The notes under the pieces: generated by a model
Database searches by the model: none
What the model saw: the letters and a program-made list of their open reading frames with translations, nothing else
What the model was told of the DNA's origin: nothing
Made by a program: the position numbers and the translations under genes
NCBI RefSeq assembly: GCF_030730925.1
Contig: NZ_JAVAMB010000006.1
Span: forward strand, 124,001 to 188,000
From: Flavobacterium sp. DG2-3
GTDB taxonomy: Bacteria > Bacteroidota > Bacteroidia > Flavobacteriales > Flavobacteriaceae
DNA length: 64,000 nucleotides
Direction of reading: 5' to 3'
Shown here: one piece after another, positions 42,667 through 51,231 of the stretch
How positions within the stretch are numbered: position 1 is the stretch's first letter
How the letters are laid out: every line of letters starts with the position of its first letter

Positions 42667-43311
42667 ATGAAATTACAAGCCAATTTTTTATGCGCCTTAA
42701 CACTTTTTTTATCAGCATCATTTGGAATGCTTCACGCTCAGGACACTAATGTAACAACCGAATTCGGTGTAAAAGGGGGATATAACATGTCTAACTTAAT
42801 CGACAGCGGTGATGATGTAAACGACAATAATATTTTGTCTGGTTTTAATGCCGGTTTTTATGCCACACTTCCTGTTTCAGATTTTGTAGCCATTCAGCCA
42901 GAGATTTTGTTTACTACAAAAGGAGCTAAACTAGAATATAATGCAGGTGCTTTTGAAGGTGATGCTAAATTCAGACTTAATTACATTGAAGTTCCTTTGC
43001 TTGTTAGAGTAAATATTACAAAGAACTTTAATGTTCATGCCGGTGGTTATGCTTCTTACTTAGTAAGTTCAAAAGTAACTGGAGACGGAATTGAAATCAA
43101 TGAAGAAGTTGACAGAGACAATTTAAACAAGTTTGATGCAGGTATTGCTGCAGGTGTAGGAGTTGATTTTGATCCAATTAGTATCGGAGTTCGTTACAAT
43201 TATGGTTTAACAACCGTTGGTAAAGAAAGAACTGTACTAGGAGAAACGTATACTTTTCCTGACGTTAGAAACAGCAACTTGACTTTATACCTATCGTATA
43301 AGTTAAACTAA
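42667..43311 (+). CDS. outer-membrane beta-barrel protein (PorT/OMP_b-brl type)
   Basis: 214 residues with a signal peptide ending GMLHAQD. The mature protein alternates strands: EFGVKGGYNMSNLID, LSGFNAGFYATLPV, FVAIQPEILFTTKGAKLEY, FRLNYIEVPLLVRV, FNVHAGGYASYLVS, GVGVDFDPISIGVRYNYGL, and ends NSNLTLYLSYKLN, typical of an eight-stranded barrel of the outer-membrane beta-barrel clan. It lies 36 bp after the DUF4142-like gene. A structural or small-solute role in the outer membrane is inferred. Confidence 0.9.
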   Translation: MKLQANFLCALTLFLSASFGMLHAQDTNVTTEFGVKGGYNMSNLIDSGDDVNDNNILSGFNAGFYATLPVSDFVAIQPEILFTTKGAKLEYNAGAFEGDAKFRLNYIEVPLLVRVNITKNFNVHAGGYASYLVSSKVTGDGIEINEEVDRDNLNKFDAGIAAGVGVDFDPISIGVRYNYGLTTVGKERTVLGETYTFPDVRNSNLTLYLSYKLN

Positions 43312-43348
43312 CAAAAAAATTAATTATTAACCGCTAAAATAAAAAACC

Positions 43349-43501
43349 ATGTCAAACTTATTATACACACTAGCAGTGATTCTGGTGATACTTTGGGCTC
43401 TTGGGTTCTTTGTTTACAGTTTCGGAAGCATTATTCACATTTTGCTGGTAATTGCCATAATTGCCGTACTGCTTCGACTTATTAAAGGTCGGGAAATTTA
43501 A
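43349..43501 (+). CDS. Lmo0937-type (DUF5670) small membrane protein
   Basis: 50 residues: MSNLLYTLAVILVILWALGF, then FVYSFGSIIHILLVIAII and AVLLRLIKGREI. It has two transmembrane helices joined by a GSIIH turn and a basic C-terminus, the exact plan of the Lmo0937 family found in stress islands of many bacteria. It lies 37 bp after the beta-barrel gene and 59 bp before the YtxH gene. It is easy to miss because of its size. Confidence 0.9.
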   Translation: MSNLLYTLAVILVILWALGFFVYSFGSIIHILLVIAIIAVLLRLIKGREI

Positions 43502-43560
43502 AAAATCACATTTTATTAAATCAACAAATTATCAATATTAATCATTTAAAATTATTTATT

Positions 43561-43845
43561 ATGAAAACTAGTAGCACAATTTTAGGAATTTTAGGAGCCG
43601 CAGCTGCGGGAGCATTCATAGGTGTTTTATTTGCACCAGACAAAGGGTCAAACACAAGAAAAAAAATCAAAGATAAATCAAGAGATTATAGCGATAACTT
43701 GAAAACAAAATTTGATGGTGTAGTAAATAAAATCACTTCAAACGGTAAAGATATTATCGAAGAAGGAAAATCTAAACTTAACCAAGTTAAAGATGATTTT
43801 AACACAATCAAAGATGACGTTAAAACAGTAAAATCAAACTATTAA
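43561..43845 (+). CDS. YtxH domain stress protein
   Basis: 94 residues. The N-terminal glycine-rich transmembrane helix STILGILGAAAAGAFIGVLF with the motif APDKGSNTRKKIKDK defines the YtxH family. The rest is a charged, probably coiled or disordered helix (GKDIIEEGKSKLNQVKDDF). In Bacillus, YtxH is SigB-controlled, but its role is unknown. It sits in the middle of the small-envelope-gene run. Confidence 0.92.
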   Translation: MKTSSTILGILGAAAAGAFIGVLFAPDKGSNTRKKIKDKSRDYSDNLKTKFDGVVNKITSNGKDIIEEGKSKLNQVKDDFNTIKDDVKTVKSNY

Positions 43846-43892
43846 TAGATTGTATTAATTAGTGAAATTTTCAAACCATAAAACCCTATATC

Positions 43893-44252
43893 ATGGAACC
43901 AAATGCAACAACAAACGAGGATTTAAATCTTTATGAAAAAGCTGAAAACTATGCTAAAACAAGTTTAGAATTATTAAAACTAAAAACAGTATGTTCAGTG
44001 GCTGATGGTGCCGCATCATTAGCATCTAAGATAGCGATTGGCATTGTTGTTGCATTTTTTACCTTGTTCCTAAACATCGGAATAAGTTTGTGGATTGGAA
44101 AAGAACTTGGAGAGTATTACTACGGCTTTTTTATCATGGCACTATTTTATCTTATTCTAGTAATTGTTGTGGTAAAATCACATCATAAATTGATTAAAAC
44201 GCCGATAGGAAATACGATTATTTCAAGTATTTTAAAAGAAACTAAAAACTAG
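43893..44252 (+). CDS. phage-holin-family-like (DUF1469-type) membrane protein
   Basis: 119 residues: an N-terminal amphipathic helix (ENYAKTSLELLKLKTVCSV), two transmembrane helices (ASKIAIGIVVAFFTLFLNIG and YYGFFIMALFYLILVIVVV) and a short basic tail. This is the plan of the YqjE/phage holin 3_6 superfamily. Despite the name no phage genes are nearby; in such stress islands the family is a resident envelope protein. It follows YtxH by 47 bp. Confidence 0.85.
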   Translation: MEPNATTNEDLNLYEKAENYAKTSLELLKLKTVCSVADGAASLASKIAIGIVVAFFTLFLNIGISLWIGKELGEYYYGFFIMALFYLILVIVVVKSHHKLIKTPIGNTIISSILKETKN

Positions 44253-44280
44253 ATTTAACATTAATACACATAAAAAGACT

Positions 44281-44658
44281 ATGGAGGCTATTTACAATAT
44301 TGATCAGTTAAATCGAAAAATTGAGGAATTAGAAGTTCGCCAGGATACAGAATGGTGCGCGATAAAAGACCATATCGATGAGCTTAAGGAAAACCTAAAA
44401 CCGATAAACCTGATTCGAAATACGGTTGAAGAAATCAACGAAACTGTTGGTTTTAAAAGCCACTTGGCACAATCTGTAATCAGTATCGGAATTGGTTATG
44501 TCGCCAAAAGATTCATTGTCGGAAAAGGCGACTCGATGTTTAAAGGAATTTTGGGTTCAGTCGTTCAGCTTATCGTAACGAATCTGGTTTCGAAACCTCA
44601 TCCAGAATCTTCTGAAGAAAACGAAGATTCACCACAATATGAACCATCTAGAGAGTAA
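44281..44658 (+). CDS. partner protein of the holin-like gene, YqjK-like organisation, unknown function
   Basis: 125 residues with an N-terminal coiled coil (MEAIYNIDQLNRKIEELEVR, DHIDELKENLKPINLIRNTV), a weakly hydrophobic region with Gly spacing (SVISIGIGYVAKRFIVGKG, FKGILGSVVQLIVTNLV) and an acidic disordered tail (SSEENEDSPQYEPSRE). It is 28 bp downstream of the holin-like gene. The pairing resembles proteobacterial yqjD-yqjE-yqjK runs of membrane-associated stress proteins, without clear sequence homology. Confidence 0.75.
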   Translation: MEAIYNIDQLNRKIEELEVRQDTEWCAIKDHIDELKENLKPINLIRNTVEEINETVGFKSHLAQSVISIGIGYVAKRFIVGKGDSMFKGILGSVVQLIVTNLVSKPHPESSEENEDSPQYEPSRE

Positions 44659-44682
44659 TTTGTTAACGTAAATTTATATATT

Positions 44683-44781
44683 ATGGAAAAGTTTAGCGAA
44701 ATAATGATAAAAAATGGTGTATACGTTTACTCTAATCTATATAAATGTTTTGAATATACGAGAGTATTTCTAGGTGTATAA
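44683..44781 (+). CDS. possible 32-residue peptide at the end of the island
   Basis: ATG 44683 to TAA 44781 encodes MEKFSEIMIKNGVYVYSNLY followed by KCFEYTRVFLGV. It starts 24 bp after the previous stop in a leader similar to the other genes of the run and is followed by a strong terminator at 44850, so it lies inside the transcript. No homologue is recognised. It could be random. Confidence 0.35.
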   Translation: MEKFSEIMIKNGVYVYSNLYKCFEYTRVFLGV

Positions 44782-44849
44782 TTTTCATCATACGTTTTTG
44801 GGGAAACGGTTGATGAAAAAACACCTTCACTATATATTTTACAAAAAAT

Positions 44850-44886
44850 AAAAACCAACTTTTGGGGAAGTTGGTTTTTATTTTTT
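44850..44886 (+). terminator. terminator of the envelope gene run
   Basis: AAAACCAACTT and AAGTTGGTTTT pair around TTGGGG and run into a T tract. To its right, 44888-44995 is a CAAAGGTGCAAAG / CTTTGCGCC / CTTTGGCAC dispersed repeat. Confidence 0.82.
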
Positions 44887-44995
44887 ATAAGTCACAAAGA
44901 TACAAAGGTGCAAAGATGCAAAGATTAATTCTTTGTCCTTTGCGCCTTGTTCTTTTTAACCTTTGGCACTTTGGCACTCTGAATCTTTGTCACTA

Positions 44996-46327
44996 TTATC
45001 TATAATCTTGATAAATCGGCAACTTCAAACCTGCATAAATGTTACAGCCTTTTGAATTATTCGAAAACAAATTAGAGAAAAGAGTTCCGGAACCGATAAA
45101 TAACGGACCAGCTCTAAAACCTGCTCCTACTGTTGTTCCGCTGTATTGCATGTGTGTTACAGGAACGTAGAAACTAAATTGTCTGGTTTCGTATCTCGGC
45201 GTGAAAGTTACCGAATTGGCAATTGCAGTTCCGTTTACTTTTTTAGCGTCTACCAAACTGAAATCACCGCTTAGATTTAAGTAAAATTTCTGGTTGATGT
45301 TCCAGTCAAAATTGGTGTGTAAAGCCGTTGGAAGATTTGCTTTTACACCTTTTCTAGAGGATACTTTAGTATAATTGGCATCAAAAAATTCAAAAATATC
45401 TTCAGCATCTTTAATATCCTCCTGCGTTACTCTTCCTGTCAAGTTATAAGTATTCTCTACAATGTTGTTATAATTAATCTTTCCGATATCCGTTACAGAA
45501 GCCGCCACTTTAAACTGATAACGGTTTCCTTCGCAAGTATGGCAATTGGTTTGATATTCGTAAGTAAAACCTAAATCGACTCCTACTCCAGCCGAAGAAG
45601 CATCAAATTTTGGATCATCACCGTTCTCATAATCATAACTTGCAGCCGTTTTTATAGTTCCTGTCGAATAATATTCGCTTTGTGAAGGATTGGCATCGTT
45701 TTTATTGAAAACCACGCTTAAATCATTTCCATTGATATACCCGTTAACACCTGCCATAAGATATTTTAGAGTAAGTCCACCTTTCACAAAATGATCATCA
45801 CGATTGAACAAAACTGTAGCATAGCTCGCTCCTACTTCAGCCCAAGAATTTGTAACCGCATTCGGATTTCCGCCTGTAATTAAAAAACTCTCAGAAACGT
45901 CAACATCTTTGTTCACCTCATCAATAAGCTGACCGTTTATGCCGACAAGATTGGTAACACTTCGTACGCGTGTAAAAATTGCCACACTATGTACAGGCGT
46001 GATATTGAACATAACAGAAGGCCCCATAATATCAATATTGAAATTTCCTCTGTTGTTCGATTTAAAATTTTTGCTCGCTTCTGTATCCAGATCGTAACCG
46101 CCGTCTAGCACATTCGCAAAATTAACACCGTACAAATCATTCTGTCCCGTTGCACTTACCGATCCAAACGTTACATCGGCTCTGTATTTAGAATCTACAA
46201 TATTCGACGGATTAAATAATGCCGACTGAATTCCAGCATAATTATCATCCCTAAATCCGAAATACGATTGCGATCGCGCATAAAAAAAGCTTCCAAAGAA
46301 GCAAAATAAAAGTAAAGTTCTCTTCAT
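44996..46327 (-). CDS. DUF5723 family outer-membrane-type protein
   Basis: 443 residues with a signal peptide ending YARSQS, followed by YFGFRDDNYAGIQSALFNPSNIVDSK, the DUF5723 opening. The body is strand-rich with barrel-like segments (SVMFNITPVHSVAIFTRVRS, WAEVGASYATVLF, AGVGVDLGFTYEYQT, TTVGAGFRAGPLFIGSG) and ends IYAGLKLPIYQDYR. Two Cys in NCHTCEGN may form a disulfide loop. It is probably an outer-membrane beta barrel of the FadL/PorV-like architecture; function unknown. The gene is monocistronic. Confidence 0.88.
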   Translation of the reverse strand: MKRTLLLFCFFGSFFYARSQSYFGFRDDNYAGIQSALFNPSNIVDSKYRADVTFGSVSATGQNDLYGVNFANVLDGGYDLDTEASKNFKSNNRGNFNIDIMGPSVMFNITPVHSVAIFTRVRSVTNLVGINGQLIDEVNKDVDVSESFLITGGNPNAVTNSWAEVGASYATVLFNRDDHFVKGGLTLKYLMAGVNGYINGNDLSVVFNKNDANPSQSEYYSTGTIKTAASYDYENGDDPKFDASSAGVGVDLGFTYEYQTNCHTCEGNRYQFKVAASVTDIGKINYNNIVENTYNLTGRVTQEDIKDAEDIFEFFDANYTKVSSRKGVKANLPTALHTNFDWNINQKFYLNLSGDFSLVDAKKVNGTAIANSVTFTPRYETRQFSFYVPVTHMQYSGTTVGAGFRAGPLFIGSGTLFSNLFSNNSKGCNIYAGLKLPIYQDYR

Positions 46328-46514
46328 AAAAAATAGGTTGGTTGGTTTATTTTTAGTTTCTAAGTGGCTAAGATACTATCCCGAAGCTTTTGGAATGCAA
46401 TATTTATGTTATTTTTTTTAAGTTTTCTTTAACATTTTAGAATTCCTAAGAAAATACTTTCCATATAATATAGCAACTTCCAAAGATTCTTAGGTTCTAA
46501 GTTTTATCCATAAA

Positions 46515-46542
46515 AAAAGCCGAACAAAAATGTTCGGCTTTT
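46515..46542 (-). terminator. terminator after prfA
   Basis: AAAAGCCGAACA and TGTTCGGCTTTT pair around a short loop; the minus strand runs into T residues. The 46328-46610 gap also holds CTAAG-type repeats at both ends. Confidence 0.85.
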
Positions 46543-46610
46543 CTTTATTTATACGTTCAGAGAAAAACCTCTGAGCCTTTGTTACTTTGTCACTTTGAAC
46601 CTGTGTACGA

Positions 46611-47687
46611 TTAGTACACCTCAGAAGCTTCCTTCAATTTCTCCATATTGTTCACCAACTGAAGCTCGGCAACGATTTTCTGAATATCACCATTCATGAT
46701 GTTTCCTAAATCGTAAAGCGTTAAACCAACTCTATGATCGGTTACACGACCTTGAGCGTAGTTGTACGTACGGATTTTTGCCGAACGGTCTCCAGAACTA
46801 ACCTGAGAACTACGTTTTTTAGCATCTTCTTCCTGCTTTTTAGCCAATTCCATTTCGTACAAACGAGAACGTAATACCATCAAAGCTTTATCTTTATTCT
46901 TGTGCTGCGATTTCTCATCCTGACATTGCGCTACCAATCCGGTTGGAATGTGCGTTAAACGTACAGCCGATTTCGTTGTATTTACCGACTGACCTCCAGG
47001 ACCAGACGAACAGAAGAAATCGACACGAACATCGTTCATATCAACTTGCACATCAAACTCCTCCGCTTCTGGCAATACCATAACCGTAGCCGCCGATGTA
47101 TGCACACGACCTTGAGTTTCAGTTTGAGGAACACGCTGTACACGGTGAACACCCGCTTCAAACTTCAAAGTTCCGTAAACATCCTCTCCAGTAACTTCAA
47201 AAATAACCTCTTTGAAACCACCCGAAGTACCCTCGTTCATATCTACAACAGAGGTTCTCCACCCCATGCTTTCGCAATATTTAGTATACATTCTGAATAA
47301 GTCACCTGCAAAGATACTCGCTTCATCTCCACCCGTTCCGGCACGAATCTCTACCATCACGTTTTTAGCATCTTCAGGATCTTTAGGAATCAGCATAAAT
47401 TTGATTTCATCCTCCAATTCTGGCAAACGATCTTTAGCTTCATCCAACTGCATTTTCGCCATTTCCACCATTTCAGCATCACTACCGTCAGCAATAATTT
47501 CGTTAGCCTCATCGATATTTGCCAAAACAATAATGTATTCTTCTCTCTTTTCAACCAAAGCCTTAATACTTTTATATTCTTGGTTGAGCTGCTTATAACG
47601 CTTCTGATCAGAAATAACATCCGGCTGAATAATCAAATCCGAAATCTCATCAAAACGCTGCTTTACATATTGAAGTCTATCTAACAT
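46611..47687 (-). CDS. prfA: peptide chain release factor 1
   Basis: 358 residues; RF1 ends translation at UAA and UAG. The helical N-domain is followed by the codon-reading motif PQT in [15 protein letters not shown] (the P-x-T of RF1) and the universal GGQ in [20 protein letters not shown], which triggers peptide release. [11 protein letters not shown] near the C-terminus is also typical. A minus-strand -7-like TAATTTTG is at 47718-47711, about 25 bp before the ATG. No prmC is adjacent. Confidence 0.97.
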   Translation of the reverse strand: MLDRLQYVKQRFDEISDLIIQPDVISDQKRYKQLNQEYKSIKALVEKREEYIIVLANIDEANEIIADGSDAEMVEMAKMQLDEAKDRLPELEDEIKFMLIPKDPEDAKNVMVEIRAGTGGDEASIFAGDLFRMYTKYCESMGWRTSVVDMNEGTSGGFKEVIFEVTGEDVYGTLKFEAGVHRVQRVPQTETQGRVHTSAATVMVLPEAEEFDVQVDMNDVRVDFFCSSGPGGQSVNTTKSAVRLTHIPTGLVAQCQDEKSQHKNKDKALMVLRSRLYEMELAKKQEEDAKKRSSQVSSGDRSAKIRTYNYAQGRVTDHRVGLTLYDLGNIMNGDIQKIVAELQLVNNMEKLKEASEVY

Positions 47688-47800
47688 TTTCTTTTCCTTT
47701 ATTTGGACTGCAAAATTACAAAATTTTTATCGAAAATTCTAGAATTGATTTTTTGTGTTTTTGGAGGTTGAAATTTAGTGGAATTACGGTTGTTTTTAGG

Positions 47801-47880
47801 AGCTGATTCCTGCTATCCGTTACAATCTTTTGTGGTGAACCCCACCACAAAAGGATTTCCTCTTCTATCAGGGCTAGGGT
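47801..47880. repeat. long dispersed palindromic repeat, second copy, inverted
   Basis: TCCTGCTATCCGTTACAATC, TTTTGTGGTGAACCCCACCA, CAAAAGGATTTCC and CTATCAGGGCTAGGG. Its reverse complement matches 31320-31390 in the flanks but has a different inner stem. It lies in the divergent space between prfA and an unknown gene. Confidence 0.75.
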
Positions 47881-47980
47881 TTTGGTTTTCATAAGATGGT
47901 TTACGGTTTTCCGTAATGTATTTAAATTTTAAGTACTTAGTTTTGAAAACCATACTAAACTAACAACCAAAACTTTACAA

Positions 47981-48523
47981 ATGAAAAAACTATTTGCTCT
48001 ATTTTTATTACTTTTTCTAATAACACAAAATTATTCTCAACCTAAACCTAACTCTGATGCGCGTCAATTTATTGAGAATGCAGAAATCATGCAAGTAAAT
48101 AAGGATTGGAATATAAAAGCCGAATTTACGACTGGATTGAAAGAAGTGTTGGTTTTCTTTCCTGTTGAAGCAATTGATTTAAAATCAAACAAAAAAATAA
48201 AAGCATTGCAAGTGGAAATGGCACTAGCTGAAAACTATTTTAAATCTTCGTGGATTGATTTAAATGAAGTTGAAGAATTTATAGTCTTTATAGAGCAATA
48301 TGTCATTCCAAATCTTAAAGACAAAACTGAAAAGAACCAATCAACCACATATATATTTAATTCTAAAGAAATAACATTTAGTTTTTATATTCAAAAAAAC
48401 TCTAGAAGAATATCAATATATCTTAAAGATAATGGTGTTACAGATTATAAGCATTATTTCTGGACAGAAACACAGGTAGGAAAGATTCCTGAATTGCTTA
48501 CGATGCTGAAACAGATTAAATAA
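47981..48523 (+). CDS. secreted protein of unknown function
   Basis: 180 residues with a signal peptide ending NYSQPK. The mature part is mixed alpha/beta (IMQVNKDWNIKAEFTTGLKEVLVFF, LNEVEEFIVFIEQYVIPNL, STTYIFNSKEITFSFYIQKN). I recognise no family. TAGTTTTG at 47938-47945 may be its -7 box. A second secreted unknown follows after 15 bp, probably in one transcript. Confidence 0.7.
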   Translation: MKKLFALFLLLFLITQNYSQPKPNSDARQFIENAEIMQVNKDWNIKAEFTTGLKEVLVFFPVEAIDLKSNKKIKALQVEMALAENYFKSSWIDLNEVEEFIVFIEQYVIPNLKDKTEKNQSTTYIFNSKEITFSFYIQKNSRRISIYLKDNGVTDYKHYFWTETQVGKIPELLTMLKQIK

Positions 48524-48538
48524 TTTTAAAAAAGGTTT

Positions 48539-49291
48539 ATGAAACATTTTCTATTCATAATTTTAATTGTAATTAATTCGAATGCACAAGATTGTCCGAC
48601 AAGAATTGGTGACTTTGAGATAAATTCGACAAAAACTTCTGATCTAGAATGGATATTACCTTCATATACATCGTATATGCCCATAATAGAAAATTTAGAT
48701 GAATATAAAGACTATATCGTTAGTTATCGGGATGTCGATGAAGAATATGCAGGAAGTTCATTTGCTTATCTGATAAAACCAGACTATAAAAATGTGAAAA
48801 GTTGGTATAATCTTGAAGTTGCATCGGTAAATGACTCTACAGAAGTTATATTTATTCCCAGTTATAAAACCGACAACATTACTATTAAAAATGTTTTACT
48901 AAAATTTTATAATGACAAACTATATTTTATAAGAGCTAGTTTAAATAAAAACTATACAGATATTATTCTTGAAAAGTATAAAGGAAGAGGATATAAATCA
49001 GAAGAAAAGAAAACTCCGAATACTTGTAAAAATCCAAAATTAAAAAAATACCATAATTCATTATCTCAATATTTTTTTGCTTCTGAGGAAAATAAAATTC
49101 GAGCAATGTTAACTTTTGATTTTAAAATAAATAAATATTGTGAAACTGTAATTAATGATAGAATAGAAATATTTGATTTTGATATTTACATAAGAGAAAA
49201 TAATAAAATTAAATTCAATATGGAAAATATGCAAATGATGGAAGATGACAGAAAAAAAAATGAAAAAGAGCAGAAACTTAAAAGATTTTAA
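48539..49291 (+). CDS. secreted protein of unknown function, second gene of a pair
   Basis: 250 residues with a signal peptide ending NSNAQD, then DCPTRIGDFEINSTKTSDLE. Two Cys (about 19 and 163) could form a disulfide in the periplasm. The C-terminus is highly charged (MMEDDRKKNEKEQKLKRF). The layout of repeated strand/turn elements with ILEKYKGRGYKSEEKK resembles secreted bacterial proteins of unknown role; no catalytic motif is visible. It is 15 bp downstream of the preceding secreted gene. Confidence 0.7.
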   Translation: MKHFLFIILIVINSNAQDCPTRIGDFEINSTKTSDLEWILPSYTSYMPIIENLDEYKDYIVSYRDVDEEYAGSSFAYLIKPDYKNVKSWYNLEVASVNDSTEVIFIPSYKTDNITIKNVLLKFYNDKLYFIRASLNKNYTDIILEKYKGRGYKSEEKKTPNTCKNPKLKKYHNSLSQYFFASEENKIRAMLTFDFKINKYCETVINDRIEIFDFDIYIRENNKIKFNMENMQMMEDDRKKNEKEQKLKRF

Positions 49292-49355
49292 AGATATATT
49301 TCGTTAATTACTCGTTCGTGCATATATTCATAAAAAATCGAAATTATACAAGAAA

Positions 49356-50489
49356 ATGCTACAATTATTAGATAAAATAAAAATCCTAAATAAATATCAA
49401 AAAGAGATTTCCGACTTATCATCAGAAGAAAGATTCAATATCTTTAGAATTTGTGGAGTTAATCATTACGAAGTAACCCATTCAGCAATTTTAACTGAGC
49501 TTTTAAGCAATAACTCATCTCATAATTTTGGAAATAAATTTTTTGTAGCCTTTCTTAAAATTCTAAAAAGAGAAAATCTATTATCTGATGATTATCATTT
49601 TTCTCTTGAAGATATGAAAGTTATCACTGAATTTTCAATTGGAGAGCTAGGAAGAATCGACATTATCATTAAGAACCATAATCAATGTCTTATCGTCGAG
49701 AATAAAATTTATGCTAATGATCAAGAAGAGCAATTAAAAAGATATGAAACATTTGCCAAGAACAATTTTGGCGATTATAAACTCTTTTACTTAACATTAT
49801 TTGGGGATGAAGCCTCTGAAAATAGTTCGCAAGACTCTAACTACACAACAGTTTCGTACAGTCATACTATAATAAACTGGTTAGAAAGGTGTGTAGAAAT
49901 TTCGGCTAAAACTCCAGTTATAAGAGAAACTTTAATACAATATATCAATCACCTAAAATTTTTAACAAATAACACTTCCCTTTCTAAAATGAATAATGAA
50001 ATCATTGAGCTTTTAAGTCAAAATGACAATATTGAAGCGACGTTTACAATTGGAGAAAGATTAAATGATGTCAAAAATCATTTGATTAATAAAATTTTGT
50101 TACCGCAATTAAGTGACCTATGCAAAGAACTTAATTTGGATAATATTTCAGAAGAATATGATAGAGTTAATAGATCTTGGGCGGGATTTCAATTTACACA
50201 TCCAGAATGGAAATTTTTTAAAATTGCCTTTGAATTTGAAGCCCGTGGATTGAGAAATTCTATTATTGGATTGACACATATAAATCGAGATATTAGAAAA
50301 GATGTAACATTCGAAATATTAAAAGGAAAATTTAACGGGAAAAATGACTATTGGGTATGGAATGATTTTCCTAAATATAATTCTTGGAATAAAGATGCTA
50401 TGATTGCAATTCAAAATGGTGAAATGAAGAATCTTTTTAAAGCAGAAATAGAAAGCATTTTATTAAAAACACAAGGTTTAGAAATGTAA
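49356..50489 (+). CDS. PD-(D/E)XK nuclease superfamily protein (PF14281-like)
   Basis: 377 residues. The nuclease core is visible near the N-terminus: Glu48 in HSAILTELL, Asp102 in GELGRIDIIIKNHN, and Glu115/Lys117 in CLIVENKIYANDQEEQLKRY, giving the E-D-ExK arrangement with the following Q and Y. The C-terminal 200 residues (NDNIEATFTIGERLNDVKNH, WAGFQFTHPEWKFFKIAFEF) form an accessory domain. Members are usually called PD-(D/E)XK nuclease family proteins; many sit in defence loci. No methylase or other defence gene is beside it here, so its role is open. Confidence 0.82.
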   Translation: MLQLLDKIKILNKYQKEISDLSSEERFNIFRICGVNHYEVTHSAILTELLSNNSSHNFGNKFFVAFLKILKRENLLSDDYHFSLEDMKVITEFSIGELGRIDIIIKNHNQCLIVENKIYANDQEEQLKRYETFAKNNFGDYKLFYLTLFGDEASENSSQDSNYTTVSYSHTIINWLERCVEISAKTPVIRETLIQYINHLKFLTNNTSLSKMNNEIIELLSQNDNIEATFTIGERLNDVKNHLINKILLPQLSDLCKELNLDNISEEYDRVNRSWAGFQFTHPEWKFFKIAFEFEARGLRNSIIGLTHINRDIRKDVTFEILKGKFNGKNDYWVWNDFPKYNSWNKDAMIAIQNGEMKNLFKAEIESILLKTQGLEM

Positions 50490-50533
50490 CAATTTCCCTC
50501 GCTCCCAGCTCCGCGAAGTGTTCTAGCAACTGC

Positions 50534-50559
50534 TGCGCGAATGTCTCCGACTTCGCGCA
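50534..50559. repeat. GC-richer palindrome downstream of the nuclease gene
   Basis: TGCGCGAA and TTCGCGCA (with a small mismatch region) lie in a block reading CCCAGCTCCGCGAAGTG. Its composition is unlike the AT-rich surroundings. The type is dispersed in flavobacteria. Confidence 0.5.
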
Positions 50560-50679
50560 ATTTATTTGTTCTTAGAAATTCTAAACTTCTAAAAAGTCTC
50601 TGACTTTTACATTTCACATCTAATTTATATTTGCATTTTTAAAATTTTAAACAAATTTAAATATCTAAATAATTTCAAT

Positions 50680-51222
50680 ATGAGTGATACTTACAGAATA
50701 GGAAAAGATGGGGTAAAAGTTACATTTCCATCAAGTGGATATACATATAGAGAAGGAAAAGATGGTAGAGTCGTTGCTTTTCCATCGACTGGTTATACCT
50801 ATAGAGAAGGAAAAAATGGAAGAGTTGTTGCGTTCCCTTCAAGTGGTTATACCTATAGAGAAGGCAAAGATGGAAACGTAGTTCCATTTCCTTCTTCGGG
50901 CTACACTTACAGAGAAGGTAAAGACGGAAAAGTAGTTCCATTTCCTTCTTCAGGATATACTTACAGAGAAGGCAAAGACGGACAAGTAGTTCCATTTCCT
51001 TCTTCGGGCTACACTTACAGAGAAGGCAAAGATGGAAACATAGTTCCATTTCCTTCTTCAGGATATACTTACAGAGAAGGTAAAGACGGAAAAGTAGTTG
51101 CGTTTCCTTCTTCAGGATATACTTACAGAGAAGGTAGAGATGGCAGAGTCGTGGCCTTTCCTTCTTCAGGGTATACGTACTCTGAAAATCCAGAAGGAAG
51201 AATCATCCCTCAAAAACTTTAA
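50680..51222 (+). CDS. 18-residue tandem-repeat protein, no signal peptide
   Basis: 180 residues: an N-terminal half-unit (MSDTYRIGKDGVKVTFPSS), eight near-perfect 18-residue units GYTYREGKDGxVVxFPSS, and a C-terminal cap (GYTYSENPEGRIIPQKL). Positions 11 and 14 vary (R/N/K/Q and A/P); the rest is almost fixed. Each unit should form two strands joined by a KDG turn, a beta-hairpin repeat. DNA identity is high between units 3-8, with synonymous changes elsewhere, so the protein repeat is under selection and also recently expanded. TATATTTG at 50626-50633 is the probable -7 box. Function unknown. Confidence 0.85.
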   Translation: MSDTYRIGKDGVKVTFPSSGYTYREGKDGRVVAFPSTGYTYREGKNGRVVAFPSSGYTYREGKDGNVVPFPSSGYTYREGKDGKVVPFPSSGYTYREGKDGQVVPFPSSGYTYREGKDGNIVPFPSSGYTYREGKDGKVVAFPSSGYTYREGRDGRVVAFPSSGYTYSENPEGRIIPQKL

Positions 51223-51231
51223 TGTCCCCTT

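Noticed and set aside
43893..44252. Holin-like gene as a sign of a prophage
   Set aside because: No capsid, tail, integrase or lysis genes are nearby, and the family occurs in resident stress islands with YtxH and CsbD.
47100..47130. PQT in release factor 1 as an altered codon-reading motif
   Set aside because: The middle residue of P-x-T varies between RF1 proteins; Pro and Thr are both present.
50680..51222. Regular 54-bp repeats looked like a CRISPR array
   Set aside because: Units are contiguous, in frame and without unique spacers, and they encode a conserved 18-residue motif with synonymous changes.
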